Shown one piece after another: positions 14,702 through 18,088 of a DNA stretch of 18,088 nt. The notes below the pieces were generated by a model, which was given only the letters and a program-made list of their open reading frames with translations, did not search any database and had not been told where the DNA came from. Both the position numbers and the translations under genes were made by a program. The first letter of the stretch is position 1; each line of letters opens with the position of its first letter. Origin of the DNA: an uncultured Bacteroidota bacterium (GTDB lineage: Bacteria; Bacteroidota; Bacteroidia; Chitinophagales; Chitinophagaceae); assembly GCA_903905685.1 (NCBI GenBank), contig CAIVHI010000021.1, positions 1-18,088 on the forward strand. The letters are read 5' to 3'.

Positions 14702-16225
14702 ATGAGCATCATAAGTCCCGCTTTTAAAGGCCTCATCAAATTAAGGCAGAGTGCTATTGCCAATTTCATGTTGAACCCCGTTGATACCCAGCAGCAGGTA
14801 TTCAATCACCTTGTGGGGTCGGGGCAGTTCACGGAGTATGGTAAGAAATATGGCTTCAACACCATAGACAGCATTGCCGACTTCCAACGCAGGGTTCCCA
14901 TCAACGACTATGACTCCCTGAAACCCTATATTCAGCGCATATTTGAGGGCAACCAAAACGTGTTGTGGCCATCGCCCATCAAGTGGTTTGCCAAATCGAG
15001 CGGCACCACGGGCGATAAGAGCAAGTTCATACCGGTGAGCACCGAGTGCTTGGACGACACCCACTTCCGCAGCAGTAAGGACATCATGGCGTTGTACCTG
15101 AAGGAGTTTCCGCAATCGTCGGTCACGTCGGGCAAGTGCCTCATATTGGGCGGCAGCCACCAGGTGAACCAACAAAATGCGGCCTCGTTCTTCGGCGACA
15201 TCTCGGCGGTAATGCTGCAAAACATGCCGTTTGCAGCCCAAATTTTCCGCACTCCCGAGTTGTCTATTGCCTTGATGCACGAGTGGGAGGCCAAAATAGA
15301 GGCCATGGCCCACTCCACCATCCATGAGAATGTGACCTACATCGGCGGTGTGCCCACTTGGACAATTGTCCTCATCAAGCGCATTTTCGAAATTACTGGC
15401 ACCCAAAACCTACTCGATATTTGGCCCAATTTGGAACTCTACATCCACGGTGGCGTCAACTTCACCCCCTATCGCCGCCAGTTTGAGCAGTTCATCCCGT
15501 CGCCCCATATGCACTATCGCGAAAGCTACAATGCATCCGAAGGCTTTTTTGCGGGTCAGGATAGGGAGGATGAAGAAGGCATGTTGCTGTTCTTGAACCA
15601 CGGCATCTTCTACGAATTCATGCCCATGAGCGAGTATGGCGCCCCACAACCGCGCACCCTCACGCTGAAGGAAGTGGAGCTTTATAAAAATTACGCCCTC
15701 GTCATCAGCACCAATGCCGGGCTATGGCGCTATGTTGTGGGCGACACCATACAGTTCACGTCGATCAAACCGTTCCGTATCAAGGTGACGGGGCGGTTGA
15801 AGCACTTCATCAATGCCTTCGGCGAAGAGGTGATTGTGGACAATGCCGACAACGCCATTGCCATTGCCTGCACCCAGACCGGTGCCATTGTTAACGACTA
15901 TTCCGCAGCTCCGGTATACATGACCGATGCAACGAACGGCACCCACGAATGGATTATAGAATTTGAATACCTGCCGGTGCCGCTGGAGGTGTTCACCACC
16001 ATGCTCGACAAGTCGCTACAGGCCATCAACTCCGACTACGAGGCCAAGCGGTATAAAGACATGGCTTTGCGGATGCCGATAGTGCACCGGATGCCCAAGG
16101 ACGGATTCAAAAAGTGGCTGAAAGACAAGGGCAAACTGGGCGGGCAACACAAAGTGCCCCGCCTCAGCAACGACCGGACTTACCTGGACGAAATGCTGCG
16201 TTACCTGACTCCCGAAGCCGAATAG
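14702..16225 (+). CDS. GH3-family acyl-adenylate-forming ligase (acyl acid amido synthetase-like)
   Basis: GH3 enzymes activate a carboxylic acid with ATP and join it to an amine, usually an amino acid; plant members conjugate auxin and jasmonate. The bacterial members have no settled substrate. The 507-residue protein carries the three adenylation motifs of the family: SSGTTG with following Asp-Lys-Ser-Lys (residues 99-104, phosphate loop), YNASEGFF (276-283, with Glu280) and GLWRYVVGD (340-348, Asp348 binding ribose). INAFGEEVIVDNAD, just after, is also characteristic of bacterial GH3 proteins. The protein is soluble, with no signal peptide. The ATG at 14702 is followed directly by family-typical sequence. 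An ABC exporter gene follows on the same strand after 92 bases but has its own promoter-like box, so a joint role is uncertain. Confidence 0.9.
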   Translation: MSIISPAFKGLIKLRQSAIANFMLNPVDTQQQVFNHLVGSGQFTEYGKKYGFNTIDSIADFQRRVPINDYDSLKPYIQRIFEGNQNVLWPSPIKWFAKSSGTTGDKSKFIPVSTECLDDTHFRSSKDIMALYLKEFPQSSVTSGKCLILGGSHQVNQQNAASFFGDISAVMLQNMPFAAQIFRTPELSIALMHEWEAKIEAMAHSTIHENVTYIGGVPTWTIVLIKRIFEITGTQNLLDIWPNLELYIHGGVNFTPYRRQFEQFIPSPHMHYRESYNASEGFFAGQDREDEEGMLLFLNHGIFYEFMPMSEYGAPQPRTLTLKEVELYKNYALVISTNAGLWRYVVGDTIQFTSIKPFRIKVTGRLKHFINAFGEEVIVDNADNAIAIACTQTGAIVNDYSAAPVYMTDATNGTHEWIIEFEYLPVPLEVFTTMLDKSLQAINSDYEAKRYKDMALRMPIVHRMPKDGFKKWLKDKGKLGGQHKVPRLSNDRTYLDEMLRYLTPEAE

Positions 16226-16234
16226 CCCTGCTTT

Positions 16235-16278
16235 GCCGATGAATTCGGCCTGTTGGCCGAAAGGCACCCTGCATCGGC
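16235..16278 (+). terminator. Nested hairpin after the GH3 gene, possible terminator
   Basis: TTCGGCC (16244-16250) and GGCCGAA (16255-16261) form a perfect 7-bp stem with a TGTT loop. Outside it GCCGATG (16235-16241) can pair with CATCGGC (16272-16278). It starts ten bases after the stop at 16225. There is no T-run, so it may act as a weak terminator or leader structure. Confidence 0.4.
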
Positions 16279-16291
16279 AACAGTGCAGCCT

Positions 16292-16299
16292 TACTTTTG
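16292..16299 (+). promoter_or_regulatory. Candidate -7 box of the ABC transporter gene
   Basis: TACTTTTG is a perfect match to TAnnTTTG. A start near 16306 would leave only about 12 bases before the ATG at 16318. No clear -33 box was found upstream at normal spacing. Confidence 0.38.
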
Positions 16300-16317
16300 C
16301 CGCATAATATCCCCATC

Positions 16318-18088
16318 ATGGCGCGAGGAAGGCGAATGGAACCTGCCGAGGAATCCCCAAAATTGAAATTCAGCAAGCAGACTGTGGGAGATGCCCTGCA
16401 AATGTTCAAGTATGTGGTGCCCTACCGGTGGCAGTTTGGTGCCGCACTGGTGGTCACTGCTGTGTCGGGACTAACTACCATGGCCTTCCCCTACCTGCTC
16501 AAAACGCTGATAGACAGTGCCCACGGCACTTATGCGAAGTACCTGCCGCAGAGCCCCGGCAGCATTGCTGGCCTCATGGTGGCCTTGCTGGTGTGCCAAA
16601 TGGTCATTTCCTTCATGCGCATCTACCTGTTTACCAATGTGGGCGAGCGGGCGGTGGCCGACATCCGTAAAGATGTATATGCCCGCCTCGTGACGATGCC
16701 CATGGATTTCTTTGCCGGCAGGCGCGTAGGCGAACTGTCGAGCCGCATCACTGCGGACATTTCCCAGATACAGGACACGGTGACGGGGGTACTGGCCGAA
16801 ATCATTCGAGGCGTGCTCACCCTTGTCGTGGGTATGGTGCTCATTTTCTGCATCAGCTTCAAAATGACGCTGCTCATGCTGTCGGTGATACCGGTGATAC
16901 TGGCGGCGGGCTATTTTTTCAGTCGCCGTATCCGCACCCTGGCCCGCGATACACAAGACCGCCTGGCCGATTCGGGCACCATTGTGCAGGAAACGCTGCA
17001 AGGCATCAGCAACGTCAAGGCTTTCAGCAACGAGTGGTATGAAATAGGCCGGTATTCGGCCAGCGTCACCACCATGGCCGATACTGCGGTGAAGAATGGC
17101 CGGTTGCGCGGGCTGTTTGTTTCGTTCCTGCTATTCAGCGTGTTCGGCACCATAGTGCTGGTAGTGTGGTATGGTGCCGGGCTCATGCAGCAGGGCCTGC
17201 TCTCCTTTGGCGACCTCATGGCATTTGTGGTGTATACCGCCTTTGTAGGCGGCACCATGGCGGGCTTTGCCGAGCTCTACAGCCAACTGCAAAAAACGCT
17301 GGGCGCCACCCAGCGGGTGCGCGAGCTGCTGCTGGAGCCCGTGGAGGAAGTAGACGTAACGCCATCGGCACCCGACCCGGCCTACCAACTATCGGGCGGG
17401 GTGGTTATGGAAAACGTCTCCTTCCGCTACCCGTCGCGCAAGGAGGTGCAGGTGTTGAAGGACATCTCCTTCACCGCGCATCCCGGCAGGCAGGTGGCCT
17501 TTGTGGGGCCGAGTGGCGCGGGCAAGAGTACGCTCATAGCGCTACTGCTCCGCTTTTACGACCCCGAAGAGGGACGCATCTTGCTGGACGGCGCCGATGC
17601 CCGCACCATACCGCTGTCGCAGTTTCGCCGGCAGGTGGCGTTTGTGCCGCAAGACATTTTGCTGTTTGGCGGCACCATTGCAGAGAATATCGCCTACGGC
17701 AAACGCGGAGCGACATCCGACGAGGTGGAGGCCGCAGCCCGGAAGGCCAATGCCCATGAGTTTATCGCCGCCTTCCCCGAGGGCTACCAAACCTTGGTGG
17801 GCGAGCGCGGCGTGAAGCTCTCTGGCGGACAGCGGCAGCGCATTGCCATTGCCCGCGCCATACTGAAGGACCCGGTCATTCTGCTGCTCGATGAAGCCAC
17901 AAGCGCCCTCGACTCCGAATCGGAAATGCTGGTGCAGGAGGCCTTGCAGAACCTCATGCAGAACCGTACCTCCTTCGTAGTGGCCCATCGCCTCTCCACC
18001 ATCCGCAACGCCGACCAAATCATCGTGCTGGAAGACGGCCGCATCCGCGAAACCGGCACCCACGACGAGCTCATCCAAATAGAAGGCG
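16318..18088 (+). CDS. ABC exporter half-transporter (fused permease and ATPase, MsbA/ABCB-like), 3' truncated by window end
   Basis: Predicted inner-membrane exporter working as a dimer and using ATP to move lipids, peptides or drugs outward. The frame is open from the ATG at 16318 to the window edge (590 residues). A second in-frame ATG lies at residue 7. Residues about 25-330 form the six-helix transmembrane domain; residues about 360-590 form the ATPase. Motifs are complete: Walker A GPSGAGKST at 397-405, Q-loop Gln445, signature LSGGQ at 501-505, Walker B LLLDE with catalytic Glu526, and H-loop His557. Both Walker B glutamate and switch histidine are intact, so it can form a catalytically competent homodimer. 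Only a short C-terminal tail should be missing. The substrate cannot be read from the sequence; lipid A-core flipping (MsbA) is one option, but general multidrug or lipid exporters look alike. Confidence 0.93.
   Translation, partial: MARGRRMEPAEESPKLKFSKQTVGDALQMFKYVVPYRWQFGAALVVTAVSGLTTMAFPYLLKTLIDSAHGTYAKYLPQSPGSIAGLMVALLVCQMVISFMRIYLFTNVGERAVADIRKDVYARLVTMPMDFFAGRRVGELSSRITADISQIQDTVTGVLAEIIRGVLTLVVGMVLIFCISFKMTLLMLSVIPVILAAGYFFSRRIRTLARDTQDRLADSGTIVQETLQGISNVKAFSNEWYEIGRYSASVTTMADTAVKNGRLRGLFVSFLLFSVFGTIVLVVWYGAGLMQQGLLSFGDLMAFVVYTAFVGGTMAGFAELYSQLQKTLGATQRVRELLLEPVEEVDVTPSAPDPAYQLSGGVVMENVSFRYPSRKEVQVLKDISFTAHPGRQVAFVGPSGAGKSTLIALLLRFYDPEEGRILLDGADARTIPLSQFRRQVAFVPQDILLFGGTIAENIAYGKRGATSDEVEAAARKANAHEFIAAFPEGYQTLVGERGVKLSGGQRQRIAIARAILKDPVILLLDEATSALDSESEMLVQEALQNLMQNRTSFVVAHRLSTIRNADQIIVLEDGRIRETGTHDELIQIEG

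Noticed and set aside
14741..15406. A 221-codon minus-strand frame opposite the GH3 gene
   Set aside because: The GH3 adenylation motifs are all in the plus frame and the reverse frame has no support.

Overview
The window comes from a member of the Bacteroidota, most likely near the Chitinophagales/Sphingobacteriales. The evidence is a secreted protein with a C-terminal type IX secretion (T9SS) sorting domain, Bacteroidota-type promoter boxes (TAnnTTTG) upstream of several genes, weak or absent Shine-Dalgarno sequences, and the family mix (FadL-like porin with SGNH lipoprotein, 7TMR-DISM cyclase, GH3 ligase, ECF sigma factor followed by a membrane-anchored beta-barrel protein). No rRNA, tRNA, CRISPR array, IS element or phage gene was seen.

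Layout. 1-548: 3' end of CTP synthase (pyrG). 601-3484: a compact three-gene cluster for an activated heptose (GHMP heptose-7-phosphate kinase, heptose-1-phosphate guanylyltransferase, GT4 glycosyltransferase), the last two joined by an ATGA overlap. 3624-6229: an ECF-type sigma factor followed by a long protein with a short cytoplasmic-type N-terminus, one membrane segment, a roughly 360-residue low-complexity linker and an outer-membrane beta-barrel domain; the unit ends in a strong hairpin terminator. 6290-6758: gene-free, GC-rich spacer with several hairpins and a G9 run. 6759-9311 (minus strand): a large T9SS-secreted DUF4114 protein with its own promoter. 9312-9874: gene-free, with three long-range inverted repeats. 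9875-12511: FadL-like outer-membrane transporter plus SGNH-hydrolase lipoprotein, closed by a hairpin terminator. 12676-14556: membrane receptor adenylate cyclase (7TMR-DISM plus class III cyclase). 14702-16225: GH3-family adenylating ligase. 16318-18088: ABC exporter half-transporter running off the window end.

How the genes work together. Much of the window concerns the cell envelope: sugar activation for a surface glycan, an envelope-linked sigma factor system, a T9SS cargo protein, a hydrophobic-substrate porin with a likely lipid hydrolase, and an exporter. The sigma factor plus anchored beta-barrel pair is the most notable unit. If the barrel really inserts in the outer membrane while the N-terminus contacts the sigma factor, one polypeptide would link both membranes to transcription. 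That is inference from gene order and domain order, not something the sequence proves.
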